A DNA stretch of 64,000 nucleotides from Methylobacillus rhizosphaerae (GTDB lineage: Bacteria; Pseudomonadota; Gammaproteobacteria; Burkholderiales; Methylophilaceae). Shown piece after piece: positions 21,308 through 29,657 of the stretch (positions are counted from its first letter, which is position 1; every line of letters starts with the position of its first letter). The notes under the pieces were generated by a model. That model was not told the origin of the DNA, did not search any database, and saw nothing but the letters and a program-made list of their open reading frames with translations. The stretch covers positions 62,001 through 126,000 of the forward strand of contig NZ_FZOA01000003.1 in NCBI RefSeq assembly GCF_900187985.1. Reading direction: 5' to 3'. The translations under genes and the position numbers were made by a program.

Positions 21308-22228
21308 ATGGCCCATTCAGCTCCTGACGTTGCCAGAGGCCGTTTTGCCCCCTCACCTACCGGGCCGCTGCATTTCGGCTCATTGATCGCCGCCACCGCA
21401 AGTTACCTGGATGCCCGCAGCCTGCATGGCGAATGGCTGGTGCGCATGGAGGACCTCGACCTGCCACGGCAAATGCCGGGAGCAGCCGATCTGATTCTCA
21501 CCACACTGGAACAATACGGCTTCGAGTGGGATGGTCCGGTACTGTATCAGAGCCAGCGCGATGCCTATTATCAACATGCCCTGCAAACATTGACCGAGCG
21601 TGGCCTGACTTATCCTTGCGGCTGTTCGCGCAAGGAAATTGCCGATTCTGCCGCCACCGGCATCGATGGGCTGGTTTACCCCGGCACCTGCCGCCATGGC
21701 CTGGCGGGGAAACATGCCCGGGCCTGGCGTGTTCAGGTTAACCACCAACCCACGCAATTTCAGGACAGGGTTCAGGGGGAGATCAGCCAGCTGCTGTCCC
21801 GCGATATCGGCGATTTCGTCCTCAAGCGCGCCGATGGGCTGTTTGCCTATCAACTCGCTGTGGTGGTGGATGATGAGTTACAAGGCATCAGCCACATCGT
21901 GCGCGGTGCAGACCTGCTCGATTCCACACCCAGGCAGATTTTCCTGCAACAGGCGCTGGGCTACGCCACGCCTGCCTATCTGCATGTGCCCGTTGCCGCC
22001 AATGCCGCAGGCGAGAAACTCAGCAAACAGACCCTGGCCAAACCACTGAACAGCCGCTACAAGGTAGCTGACTTATGGCGTGTGCTGACCTTCCTCGGCC
22101 AATCCCCGCCGGATGAATTATATCACCAGTCCCTGTCTGAAGTATGGCAATGGGCCTTGCAACACTGGCAGCCTGCCCGCATTCCACGCCAACGCGCCAT
22201 CCCCATTCAAGTGCGCCACGCAGAATAA
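21308..22228 (+). CDS. gluQ: Glutamyl-Q tRNA(Asp) synthetase
   Basis: GluRS paralogue lacking the anticodon-binding domain; it attaches glutamate to queuosine at position 34 of tRNA-Asp. The 306 residues are the expected short length. The class I HIGH-like segment is FAPSPTGPLHFGS near residue 13. The zinc-binding region contains CGCSRKEI and the CRHG segment. The KMSKS-like loop reads GEKLSKQTLAKPL. It is downstream of the DUF3301 gene. Confidence 0.95.
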   Translation: MAHSAPDVARGRFAPSPTGPLHFGSLIAATASYLDARSLHGEWLVRMEDLDLPRQMPGAADLILTTLEQYGFEWDGPVLYQSQRDAYYQHALQTLTERGLTYPCGCSRKEIADSAATGIDGLVYPGTCRHGLAGKHARAWRVQVNHQPTQFQDRVQGEISQLLSRDIGDFVLKRADGLFAYQLAVVVDDELQGISHIVRGADLLDSTPRQIFLQQALGYATPAYLHVPVAANAAGEKLSKQTLAKPLNSRYKVADLWRVLTFLGQSPPDELYHQSLSEVWQWALQHWQPARIPRQRAIPIQVRHAE

Positions 22229-22318
22229 AATCTGCCTCATGCGCCCGCATGTGCATTCTTGCTGGCATGCGCAGTGGTATCATTCAATTGTCAACAACCT
22301 GCAACATCTTGAGACTCC

Positions 22319-23200
22319 ATGCAAATCAGCGATCAACTGCACCGCTTCCTGTTTGAAAACACACCTGTACGCGGCAATATCGTCCACCTGGACGAAAGCT
22401 TCACCCAAGCCCTGCAAAATCACGATATGCCTTCAACCCTGCGCAAATCACTGGGCGAGCTGATGGCAGCAAGTGCTCTTCTGGCAGCCACCCTCAAACT
22501 GCAAGGTGGGGCGCTGATCCTGCAAGTGCAAGGCAAAGGCCCGCTCAAGTTACTGGTAGTGGAATGCACCGCAGACCTCGGATTACGCGCCACGGCAAAA
22601 TGGGAGGGCAATCTGGATGGCATGTCTTTCAACGATATGGTCAGCGATGGCCAGTTTGTCATCACGCTGGACCCGCGCGATGGTGGTCAGCCCTATCAGG
22701 GTATAGTGTCAGTTGAGGGTGGCAGCATTGCGGAAACCCTGCAGAACTATATGCTGCGCTCGGAACAGATCGATACCCACATGTGGTTGACCTGTGATGG
22801 CAGAAGTGCCGCTGGCATGCTGCTGCAAAAGCTGCCGGATCAACCCGATGCTGAAGATGCTGATACCTGGAACCGTATCGTCATGCTGGCAGAAACCGTG
22901 CAGGACGACGAACTGCTCAACCTGGCAGCCATTTCTCTGCTCCAGAGGCTTTTCAGTGAAGAAGACATACGCCTGTTCAAGGAACAGAACCTGAAATTCC
23001 AGTGCAACTGCTCACGCGAAAATGTTGCCAACATGCTGCGCATGCTCGGCGAAGAAGAAGTGGCAGACATCCTGGCGCAAGAAGACACGATAGATATCAA
23101 CTGTGATTTCTGCAACAAGGAATACCACTTTGACCAGGTAGACGCTGAACAATTATTCAGCACGGAAATCGTGCTGCCTGGCAACAATATCCGCCACTAA
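22319..23200 (+). CDS. hslO: Redox-regulated chaperone Hsp33
   Basis: Cytosolic holdase activated by oxidation and unfolding. In 293 residues, the N-terminal domain (about 1-180) ends in a flexible linker. The zinc switch has C229-N-C231 and C262-D-F-C265, the conserved CxC-X(30)-CxxC arrangement. It stands alone, with a hairpin downstream between it and the convergent methyltransferase gene. Confidence 0.97.
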   Translation: MQISDQLHRFLFENTPVRGNIVHLDESFTQALQNHDMPSTLRKSLGELMAASALLAATLKLQGGALILQVQGKGPLKLLVVECTADLGLRATAKWEGNLDGMSFNDMVSDGQFVITLDPRDGGQPYQGIVSVEGGSIAETLQNYMLRSEQIDTHMWLTCDGRSAAGMLLQKLPDQPDAEDADTWNRIVMLAETVQDDELLNLAAISLLQRLFSEEDIRLFKEQNLKFQCNCSRENVANMLRMLGEEEVADILAQEDTIDINCDFCNKEYHFDQVDAEQLFSTEIVLPGNNIRH

Positions 23201-23213
23201 CACACAGCAAGCA

Positions 23214-23235
23214 TTCCGGGATATCAATCCCGGAA
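23214..23235. terminator. Hairpin between convergent hslO and the TrmH-family gene
   Basis: A perfect 9-bp stem (TTCCGGGAT / ATCCCGGAA) with loop ATCA lies in the 42-base gap between two convergent genes. There is no long T-run on either side, so termination efficiency is uncertain. Confidence 0.6.
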
Positions 23236-23242
23236 CGTGACT

Positions 23243-24025
23243 TCAGCCCTGTGCCATTTTCTGGCGGCTGCGCTCAAACAGGCATACAGCAGTCGCCGCT
23301 GCAGCATTGAGTGACTCCACCTGCCCTGCCATGGGAATACTGACATTGTGGCTGGCAGCAGCCACCAGCGCCGGACTCAGACCAGCCCCCTCATTGCCAA
23401 TCACAAACGCGGTTGGCTGGGACAAATCAAGGCCGTACAAGGATTCTCCATCCAGGGTGGTCGCCAAGGTCTGCCCCGCGAATGCCTGCGAGATAGCAGC
23501 AAGGTCAGCACGCTCCACAATCGGCACCACAAACTGCGCTCCCTGCCCACCACGCAATGCCTTGGGTGACCAGGCATCCGTACATCCCTGTGACAGGTAA
23601 ACCGCATCCACACCGGCAGCTGCGGCTGAACGCAGCATGCTGCCCAGATTGCCTGGGTCCTGGATATCCTCCAGCATCAGAGCAAAATCAGCCTGCTCTG
23701 GCACTGGTAACTGCGGAATATCCACGAGCGCCAGGATACCAGTCGGCGTTGCCACCGGAGACAATTCAGCAAACATCAGGGTGGTAAACATGATGGTAGG
23801 CACATCAGCAAGCTCCTGCAGCAGCCCGACCACCTCATTGGTGGATTCACCCTCGGCAATCACCAGCAGTTTCGGCAAGCCAAACTGTTCCATATAAGCC
23901 TGCAACAGATGGACGCCATCCAGCAGGGTTTCATTATTCTTGCGCCGCTCCCGCGCATTGTCGGCCAGCTTTTTCAATTGCTTGAACAGACTGTTATCGC
24001 GGGAAGTGATATGTTTAAATGTCAT
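23243..24025 (-). CDS. TrmH/SpoU-family RNA 2'-O-methyltransferase
   Basis: SAM-dependent SPOUT methyltransferase that modifies 2'-OH groups of tRNA or rRNA. With ATG 24025 it has 260 residues, starting MTFKHITSRDN; an alternative ATG four codons upstream has a slightly better ribosome site. The N-terminal substrate-binding domain (about 1-95, LLDGVHLLQAYME) precedes the SPOUT knot, with the motifs LEDIQDPGNLGSMLRSAAAAG, FVIGNEGAGLS and the final IPMAGQVESLNAAAATAV. The architecture is like RlmB or the Bacillus YsgA group; the exact target base is unknown. It is divergent from rpiA. Confidence 0.88.
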   Translation of the reverse strand: MTFKHITSRDNSLFKQLKKLADNARERRKNNETLLDGVHLLQAYMEQFGLPKLLVIAEGESTNEVVGLLQELADVPTIMFTTLMFAELSPVATPTGILALVDIPQLPVPEQADFALMLEDIQDPGNLGSMLRSAAAAGVDAVYLSQGCTDAWSPKALRGGQGAQFVVPIVERADLAAISQAFAGQTLATTLDGESLYGLDLSQPTAFVIGNEGAGLSPALVAAASHNVSIPMAGQVESLNAAAATAVCLFERSRQKMAQG

Positions 24026-24108
24026 GAAAAATCGCATACTGCCTAAAGATGCAGGCCATTCTACCCGATTCGGCAGAAGAGCCTGCCCAAAACATGAGGA
24101 GAACCGCA

Positions 24109-24789
24109 ATGAATGACAAGCAACTGGTCGCCATTCAGGCAGCACACCAAGTCAAGGATGGCATGACTGTGGGGTTGGGTACCGGCTCCACCGCCAACTA
24201 TTTCATTCAGGAACTTGCCCGCCGCCACCAGGAAGAAGGCCTGCGCATTACCGCCGCAGCCAGCTCCGTGGTCAGCGCCATCAAGGCGCAGGAGCTCGGC
24301 CTGCCGCTGGTTGCCATCGAACATCTGGGCAAACTCGATCTCTATGTGGATGGCGCTGATGAAGTCACGACCCGGATGACCTTGCTCAAAGGCAGGGGCT
24401 ACGATCTGGTACGTGAAAAGCTGCTCGCGCGCGGCAGCGACCAGTTCATCGTCCTGATCGACAAGAGCAAGCTGGTCGGCCGTATCGGTGAAAAATTCCC
24501 CATCCCGGTCGAAGTCATGCCGTTTGCCTGGCAACTGGTCAAAAGCCGCCTGCAGGCACTGGGTGCTCATGCCGAACTGCGGCAGAATGCCGCCAAGGAT
24601 GGCTGGGCCATCACCTCACACGGCAGCCTGGTGCTGGACCTGACATTCGACAGCCATACCGATGACGAAACACTCAACCAACAACTCAATGACATACCCG
24701 GCGTTGTCGAGCATGGCATTTTCCATGATATTGCCACTGCAATCTTTGTCGCCGACAACGGAAAAGTAGAAGAAATCTGGAAGAACTGA
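24109..24789 (+). CDS. rpiA: Ribose-5-phosphate isomerase A
   Basis: Interconverts ribose-5-P and ribulose-5-P in the pentose and ribulose monophosphate cycles. The start at 24109 follows a GAGGAGAA ribosome site; longer frames lack one. The 226 residues show the family markers GLGTGSTANYFI near residue 27, DLYVDGADEV near 82, and LLKGRGYDLVREK. Its stop overlaps the dhaL start by one base (TGATG). The operon with dhaLK suggests a shared role in sugar-phosphate and C3 flux (inference). Confidence 0.96.
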   Translation: MNDKQLVAIQAAHQVKDGMTVGLGTGSTANYFIQELARRHQEEGLRITAAASSVVSAIKAQELGLPLVAIEHLGKLDLYVDGADEVTTRMTLLKGRGYDLVREKLLARGSDQFIVLIDKSKLVGRIGEKFPIPVEVMPFAWQLVKSRLQALGAHAELRQNAAKDGWAITSHGSLVLDLTFDSHTDDETLNQQLNDIPGVVEHGIFHDIATAIFVADNGKVEEIWKN

Positions 24790-25427
24790 TGAGAACCGAA
24801 TTTATCCTTGAAGCCATCACCGCAGTCAACGATGTCATCCTGCACAGCGAGACCGAGCTGGAATCGCTGGATCGTGAAATCGGCGATGGCGACCACTTCA
24901 TCAACCTCAAGCGTGGCTGTACCACCCTGCTCGCCATGCGTGATGAGCTCGCCTCGCTCCCGCCAGCTGATGTGCTGCAACGTATCGGCATGAAACTGCT
25001 TTCCACCATAGGCGGTGCTTCTGGCCCACTGATCGCCACTTTTTTCATGATCATGGCAAAAGTGGAAAAAGCCGGAGATATCAGCTCCCTGAGTGAAATC
25101 GCTGCTGCGTTCAATGCCAGCGTTGAAGGCATCAAGCAACGCGGCAAAGCCAACGCTGGCGAAAAAACCATGCTAGACACCCTGATACCCGTCGCAGAAA
25201 CATTCAACCGCCTAGCTGCAGCCAATGCAACTCCGCTGGAGATATTCAATGCCATTCAGCAAACTGCGGAACAAGGCATGCTTTCCACCCGCGACATGAT
25301 CGCCACCAAGGGTCGTGCCGCCTTCCTTGGCGAACGCGCCATCGGGCATATTGACCCCGGCGCCCGCAGCAGCCAGATCATCATCCACACCATCTGCGAA
25401 CTGGCAAAACAACATCACACAGCCTAG
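24789..25427 (+). CDS. dhaL: Dihydroxyacetone kinase, ADP/ATP-binding subunit DhaL
   Basis: All-helical DhaL-domain subunit that holds the nucleotide used to phosphorylate DHA bound to DhaK. In 212 residues the Mg-nucleotide loop DREIGDGDHF (D33, D35) lies near the start, followed by STIGGASGPL and KGRAAFLGERAIGHIDPGA. The latter is the canonical DhaL C-terminal motif with the nucleotide-binding turn. It overlaps rpiA by one base and is followed by dhaK after 48 bases. No dhaM phosphoryl donor gene is present in the window. Confidence 0.93.
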   Translation: MRTEFILEAITAVNDVILHSETELESLDREIGDGDHFINLKRGCTTLLAMRDELASLPPADVLQRIGMKLLSTIGGASGPLIATFFMIMAKVEKAGDISSLSEIAAAFNASVEGIKQRGKANAGEKTMLDTLIPVAETFNRLAAANATPLEIFNAIQQTAEQGMLSTRDMIATKGRAAFLGERAIGHIDPGARSSQIIIHTICELAKQHHTA

Positions 25428-25475
25428 GGCAGATGCACCGCAAACTCGCCCCAACAACAGGCAACGGAGGAGAAC

Positions 25476-26465
25476 ATGAAAAAATTCATCAACCAGGTCG
25501 ATGACGTCCTGGCAGAAAGCCTGACCGGCTTTGCCAGCGCACACGCTAATATCGTCAGCCTGAACCTGGAACCACATTTCCTGACACGCAGGCACAAGGC
25601 TGAAAACAAGGTCGCCATCATCTCCGGTGGTGGCTCAGGCCATGAGCCACTGCATGGTGGCTATATTGGCTACGGCATGCTGGATGCAGCCTGCCCCGGC
25701 CATGTGTTCACATCGCCATCCCCAGACCAGATGCTGGCCGCTGCCGAGGCAGTGCATGCAGGCAAAGGCGTGTTATTCATCGTCAAGAATTATGCCGGTG
25801 ACGTCATGAACTTTGAAATGGCTGCTGAAATGCTGCCGTTCGAAAGCGCCACAGTCCTGACCAGCGATGACGTTGCCGTGGAAAATTCCACCTACACCAC
25901 AGGCCGCCGTGGCGTGGCTGGTACAGTGATCGTTGAGAAAGTGGTTGGCAGCCTGGCTGAAACCGGCGCCGACCTGGCTGCCTGCAAGGCACTGGGCGAC
26001 AAGGTCAACAGCCGCACGGCCTCCATGGGTGTCGCACTCACCAGCTGCACGGTACCCGCAGCAGGCCGGCCGACTTTTGATATCGGCGACACTGAACTGG
26101 AAATGGGAGTTGGCATTCATGGCGAACCCGGCCGCAGGCGTGAACCCATGCGCAATGCCGATGCCATCGTCGCCGACATGGTCGCAGCCATCCTGGAAGA
26201 CCTCAAACCCGCTGCTGGCAGCGAAGTCTTGCTGCTGGTCAACGGCTTTGCCGCGACCCCGCTCATGGAGCTATACCTGCTCTACAACAGCGCCGCCAAA
26301 CTCCTGCAGGACAAAGGACTCAACGTTACCCGTTCCCTGGTCGGCAATTACATTACAGCGCTCGATATGGCAGGAGCCTCCATCACAATCTGCCTGCTGG
26401 ACGACGAAATCCGCCAGCATTGGGATAGCCCAGTCCATACCGCCGCCCTGCGCTGGCAACGTTAA
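25476..26465 (+). CDS. dhaK: Dihydroxyacetone kinase, DHA-binding subunit DhaK
   Basis: Binds dihydroxyacetone covalently as a hemiaminal on histidine. In 329 residues, the substrate-loop IISGGGSGHEPLHGGYIG is at about 48-65. KNYAGDVMNF follows near 104, and the covalent histidine H215 sits in GVGIHGEPGRRR. The ribosome site GGAGGAG is strong. The split dhaL-dhaK order behind rpiA, with no dhaM in the window, leaves open whether the phosphoryl donor is ATP or a distant PTS chain. A clear terminator follows. Confidence 0.95.
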   Translation: MKKFINQVDDVLAESLTGFASAHANIVSLNLEPHFLTRRHKAENKVAIISGGGSGHEPLHGGYIGYGMLDAACPGHVFTSPSPDQMLAAAEAVHAGKGVLFIVKNYAGDVMNFEMAAEMLPFESATVLTSDDVAVENSTYTTGRRGVAGTVIVEKVVGSLAETGADLAACKALGDKVNSRTASMGVALTSCTVPAAGRPTFDIGDTELEMGVGIHGEPGRRREPMRNADAIVADMVAAILEDLKPAAGSEVLLLVNGFAATPLMELYLLYNSAAKLLQDKGLNVTRSLVGNYITALDMAGASITICLLDDEIRQHWDSPVHTAALRWQR

Positions 26466-26485
26466 ACATTCCCGCCGGGAAATAA

Positions 26486-26516
26486 AAATGCCGCTATTCA
26501 GCGGCATTTGTGTTTT
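26486..26516 (+). terminator. Intrinsic terminator of rpiA-dhaL-dhaK
   Basis: A 10-bp perfect stem (AAATGCCGCT / AGCGGCATTT, loop ATTC) is followed by GTGTTTT, 20 bases after the dhaK stop. Confidence 0.85.
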
Positions 26517-26559
26517 GGTGCAAGAGAAATGGTATGCCGCAAACCGGTATACCTAGCTG

Positions 26560-26730
26560 ATCAAGCGCATTTCTCGCGCAAACTCTCAAAAAAATGTAAA
26601 AATAATTAAAAAAATTTCCATCCACAACCAATTGATTAATATGGTTTTTTATATTTTCATGAAATTTTTTACAAAAAAATTCATCTTTTTTTCAAAATCG
26701 ACGTCAGGTTTTTTTGCGCTAAACAGTTAT
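26560..26730. other. AT-rich tract with A/T runs in a 423-base gene-free region
   Basis: Between the dhaK terminator and csaA, about 150 bases are composed mainly of A and T runs (A6-A7 and T6-T7 blocks roughly every 10-25 bases). This is in sharp contrast to neighbouring GC-rich genes. Such phased runs are typical of bent DNA and nucleoid-protein targets. No ORF with a ribosome site was found. The right part of the gap holds the candidate small RNA described separately. Confidence 0.5.
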
Positions 26731-26739
26731 ACAGGTATG

Positions 26740-26845
26740 AAGGGAAGATTTTATCGCTCCTTCATCGCCATGAATCAAGACCAACAATCCTTCCTCATGT
26801 GCTGATATTCCTCATTACCCCGGACGCGTTCCGGGGTCTGTTTTT
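26740..26845 (+). ncRNA. Candidate small RNA with intrinsic terminator
   Basis: A plus-strand terminator (stem ACCCCGGA / TCCGGGGT at 26817-26837, then CTGTTTTT) sits more than 300 bases after dhaK, which already has its own terminator. No plus-strand gene lies between. Upstream is a 7-bp hairpin (ATGAAGG 26737-26743 / CCTTCAT 26759-26765) and a -10-like TATACA (26728-26733), without a good -35. I read this as a possible short non-coding transcript of about 105 bases. The family is not recognised, and it could instead be a back-up terminator. Confidence 0.35.
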
Positions 26846-26888
26846 GTGCAACTACAAGCTGCCACAGGCATAGATTCAAAATATAGAA

Positions 26889-27227
26889 CTAAAGCAGCCT
26901 GCTACCCTTAGGGACAGGCCTGTCAGGTACACACAATACCACTGCCCCATTTTCATCGTGGAAGCCCGTCACCAGGCATTGAGATTGAATCGGGCCGATC
27001 TGCTTCGTAGGAAAATTAACGACAGCTACCACCTGCTTACCGATCAGCTCCCCGGGTTGGTAATGCACAGTAATTTGCGCACTGGATTTCAGCACGCCAA
27101 TCCCGGGGCCAAAATCGACATGCAAGATGTAGGCAGGTTTGCGCGCCTCGGCAAACAACTCTGCCGAAACCACTTCCCCCACCCGCAGTTCGACCTGGAG
27201 AAAATCCTCAAAACTGATTTCCTGCAT
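26889..27227 (-). CDS. csaA: CsaA-like tRNA-binding-domain protein
   Basis: Small OB-fold protein of the tRNA_bind family; CsaA has chaperone-like activity associated with Sec secretion and binds tRNA in Bacillus. The start at 27227 (MQEISFEDF) is set by a GAGG site six bases upstream inside the end of phnA. The 112 residues show the family signature LRVGEVVSAELFAEARKPAYILH and SSAQITVHY, then VVAVVNFPTKQIGP. It follows phnA, whose stop lies nine bases upstream of its ATG, so the two are coupled. Confidence 0.9.
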   Translation of the reverse strand: MQEISFEDFLQVELRVGEVVSAELFAEARKPAYILHVDFGPGIGVLKSSAQITVHYQPGELIGKQVVAVVNFPTKQIGPIQSQCLVTGFHDENGAVVLCVPDRPVPKGSRLL

Positions 27228-27235
27228 CGATCGCC

Positions 27236-27574
27236 TCAAGCCTTCTTCACAAATTCGGATTTCAGCTTCATCGCGCCAATGCCGTCAATCTTGCAGTCGA
27301 TATTGTGGTCACTATCCACAAGGCGGATATTTTTCACCTTGGTGCCGACCTTGACCACCAGTGATGACCCTTTCACTTTCAGGTCCTTGATCACGGTAAT
27401 CGTATCGCCATCCTGCAATACATTGCCATTGGCATCCTTGACAACAAACTCGCTGCTTGCAGCTTCATCACTGCCAGGTGCCCACTCATGTGCGCATTCC
27501 GGGCACATCAGCAGGCTGCCATCCTGGTATGTATAACTGGAACCACATTGGGGACAATCTGGAAGCTCATTCAT
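27236..27574 (-). CDS. phnA: PhnA/YjdM-family zinc-ribbon protein
   Basis: This 112-residue cytosolic protein has an N-terminal zinc ribbon ([10 protein letters not shown] and CPECAHEW) and a C-terminal PhnA domain ([26 protein letters not shown] split about 45-75, ending [16 protein letters not shown]). Despite the name the family is not the phosphonoacetate hydrolase, and its role is unclear. The next gene on the strand is csaA. Confidence 0.93.
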   Translation of the reverse strand: MNELPDCPQCGSSYTYQDGSLLMCPECAHEWAPGSDEAASSEFVVKDANGNVLQDGDTITVIKDLKVKGSSLVVKVGTKVKNIRLVDSDHNIDCKIDGIGAMKLKSEFVKKA

Positions 27575-27783
27575 GTTCTATCAATCTCTCGTTGAATACT
27601 GCGGACAAACTGTATGGCCCACACCGCCCATATCCTGCCTTACCAGCGCGTGCATAATAACCACCACACAAACAAGGGCATGATTATACTCTCTCCCCTT
27701 TCAGCCCCTCAATGGAGATCATCAGGCAAGCCTGGTGACAATGTTATACTTCCATCGAATTCAACTTCCCTGCCTCATATCCA

Positions 27784-28278
27784 ATGCCCAGACAAATCAG
27801 ACTGTTACTCCTGTGCAGCTTGTCATGCACCGCACTTCCTGCCTTTGCTATCGACCAGATCAAGCCCGGACAGTGGGAAACGACTGTCAAGATGGAGGGG
27901 TTACCCATCATCGGGCAGGCACAGCTGGAACAGCTCAGGCAGTTCGGCATCGAATTACCGGCAGAGAACAACGCCATCATTACCCAGCAATGCATTTCAC
28001 CAGAACAGGCCAACCTGAAGCAGCCAATGCTGCCCCAGCTCGAGGACAATTGCAGCGTGAGCAACTACAAGCACCAGGGCAACAATATCAGTGCTGATAT
28101 CAACTGCAATGGCGTCATCAAGAGCAACGGGCGCGTGGATATCACCTTGCTCAGCGACAGCGCATTCCAGGGCAAAATCTCCATGCAGGGCGCAACACCA
28201 ATTCCCCTGGCGCAGAATTCATCCGTCAGCGGCAAATGGGTCAAAACCGCTTGCGACGCCAACATTCCAGCTTTCTAA
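27784..28278 (+). CDS. DUF3617 periplasmic protein
   Basis: This 164-residue exported protein starts with a signal peptide (residues 1-22, ending ALPAFA) and a mature part with the DUF3617 hallmarks IKPGQWETTVKMEG near 25-38, QQCISPEQA, and the C-terminal SGKWVKTAC. The conserved cysteines (QQC, DNC, INC, TAC) could form disulphides. The function is unknown. It lies 33 bases upstream of the pseudouridine synthase gene on the same strand. Confidence 0.85.
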   Translation: MPRQIRLLLLCSLSCTALPAFAIDQIKPGQWETTVKMEGLPIIGQAQLEQLRQFGIELPAENNAIITQQCISPEQANLKQPMLPQLEDNCSVSNYKHQGNNISADINCNGVIKSNGRVDITLLSDSAFQGKISMQGATPIPLAQNSSVSGKWVKTACDANIPAF

Positions 28279-28311
28279 GCTCAATTTTTCACCATCAAGA
28301 ACCACCCCACT

Positions 28312-29025
28312 ATGCAACTCGAACGTATTCTGCACTCCCAGGGCTTTGGCTCACGCAAACTGTGCCGCTCACTCATCCGCCATGGTGAAGTCAGCATCAA
28401 CGGAGCAATCCATGATTTCCCATTCACGGAATTTGATACAGACAACTTCTCCTTCACCGTCCGTGGCGAAGCATGGCAATTCCGCAAGCAGGCTTACCTC
28501 ATACTCAATAAACCTGCAAACTACGAATGCTCACACAAACCCCAGCACCATCCCAGCATCTTCAGCCTGCTGCCTGCCCCCCTGCTGGAACGTGGAGTCC
28601 AGTGCGTAGGCCGGTTGGATGAAGATACCACCGGCATGCTGCTGCTTTCGGACGATGGACAATTCATCCACCGCCTAAGCTCGCCAAAATGGAAAATGCC
28701 CAAGGTATACGAAGTCACCACCAAACATCCACTGGATCAAACACAGGTCGATACCTTGCTGCAGGGAGTCCAGCTGCTGGATGAACCAGCGCCCGTCGCA
28801 GCACTGGCAGCAGACATCATCAGTGAACACGTATTACACCTGACCCTGGCCGAAGGCAAATACCATCAGGTCAAACGCATGCTTGCCGCAGTCAGCAACC
28901 GGGTAGAAGCCTTGAAACGCATCCGTGTTGGCAGCCTGGACTTACCCGCCGACCTCGCAGAAGGCGAATGGCGCTGGCTGGACGCCGACATGCTGGCTGC
29001 TGTTTCACCTGTACGCCAGCCATAA
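28312..29025 (+). CDS. rsuA: RsuA-family 16S rRNA pseudouridine synthase
   Basis: Isomerises a uridine in small-subunit rRNA (U516 in E. coli RsuA). The 237 residues begin with an S4 RNA-binding domain (about 1-60, LERILHSQGFGSRKLCRSLIRHG). The catalytic domain follows, with the active aspartate D103 in GRLDEDTTGMLLLSDDG and the EGKYHQVKRMLAAV motif. An RluE/RluF-like role is less likely given the length and S4 domain. Confidence 0.9.
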   Translation: MQLERILHSQGFGSRKLCRSLIRHGEVSINGAIHDFPFTEFDTDNFSFTVRGEAWQFRKQAYLILNKPANYECSHKPQHHPSIFSLLPAPLLERGVQCVGRLDEDTTGMLLLSDDGQFIHRLSSPKWKMPKVYEVTTKHPLDQTQVDTLLQGVQLLDEPAPVAALAADIISEHVLHLTLAEGKYHQVKRMLAAVSNRVEALKRIRVGSLDLPADLAEGEWRWLDADMLAAVSPVRQP

Positions 29026-29102
29026 CTACCCAGCATCTTGTTTTGTGTCATTCCGGCCTTGCGCCGGAATCTCGTAGTACCCAGCTTTAGAGTCTTGAAC
29101 AC

Positions 29103-29132
29103 GTGCCAGTTCGAGTCTCACCGTCAGCACCA
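29103..29132 (+). other. tRNA 3'-end-like fragment (possible attachment-site scar)
   Basis: The 30 bases read like the T-arm and acceptor 3' half of a tRNA: GTTCGAGTC T-loop, then CGTCAGC as the 3' acceptor strand and a CACCA-type end (GCACCA). No matching 5' half (which would start GCTGACG) is found upstream, and the T-stem is poorly paired. It is therefore not a functional tRNA. Confidence 0.4.
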
Positions 29133-29242
29133 ATCTGGCCTAACCACAGATAATCGGACGAGACCCAGGCTCTTGTGGTTCGGAGAAAGCTTGTCGCTGA
29201 GCATTAATCTCTGAGCTTAATCCGATATTCCCGTGCAACATC

Positions 29243-29334
29243 GCCACGCCGCTTTTCGCTTGCCAGCGAGTTACTTTCCTTTGCTTCGCCAAAGCAAAGT
29301 AACTAAAGTAAAGGCGACCCCGATTGCCTGGCCG
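29243..29334 (+). repeat. Intergenic repeat, copy 1
   Basis: This 92-base segment matches 30542-30624 nearly base for base. It contains an internal inverted repeat, CTTTGCTTCGCC / AAAGCAAAG, and ends GACCCCGATTGCCTGGCCG. It carries a few extra bases (TAACTAAAG) missing in copy 2. Sequence after it (to about 29470, GGGCGCTGGCTGAACTCGCTACG) looks like the continuation of the same element. Confidence 0.8.
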
Positions 29335-29657
29335 GGAACCAGTTCCCGATGCCCTGCATTGCTCGCTTTGTCCGGGCGCTGGCTGAACTCGCTACGCTCA
29401 GACAAATGCCAGCACTTGATCCGGCCAAACCTGTGCTACTCGGCTCAGTCAGACGGGGAGAAGGTCAAAGGCGGTATGGAGGAAAACAAGTAGGGTTGCT
29501 TCCATTTATTCTGTCATTCTGAGAGATGAGCCGGAATCTTGTAGCTCTCAGCAATAGGCTGTTGAACGAAACCCCGGGTCAAGTCCAAGGGAACACCCTA
29601 CTTCATCATCCCAAGCTTGACCCGTAATCTCGAAGTAGCGGAAATACCGAGCACTCT

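Larger units (their letters stand above)
29026..29657. repeat. 632-base repeat-rich gene-free region between rsuA and fecI
   Basis: Contents from left to right are: a small hairpin repeat ATTCCGGC / GCCGGAAT (29050-29070) of the GTCATTCCGGC type; a tRNA 3'-end-like fragment (29103-29132); the long intergenic repeat copy 1 (from 29243) and its continuation; and degenerate repeat-like sequence resembling CCCCGGGTCAAG and CTTGACCCG (about 29570-29630). No ORF with a credible ribosome site or protein family was seen. Confidence 0.6.

Noticed and set aside
29103-29132. Functional tRNA gene
   Set aside because: Only the 3' half is present, the T-stem does not pair well and no 5' acceptor strand exists upstream.
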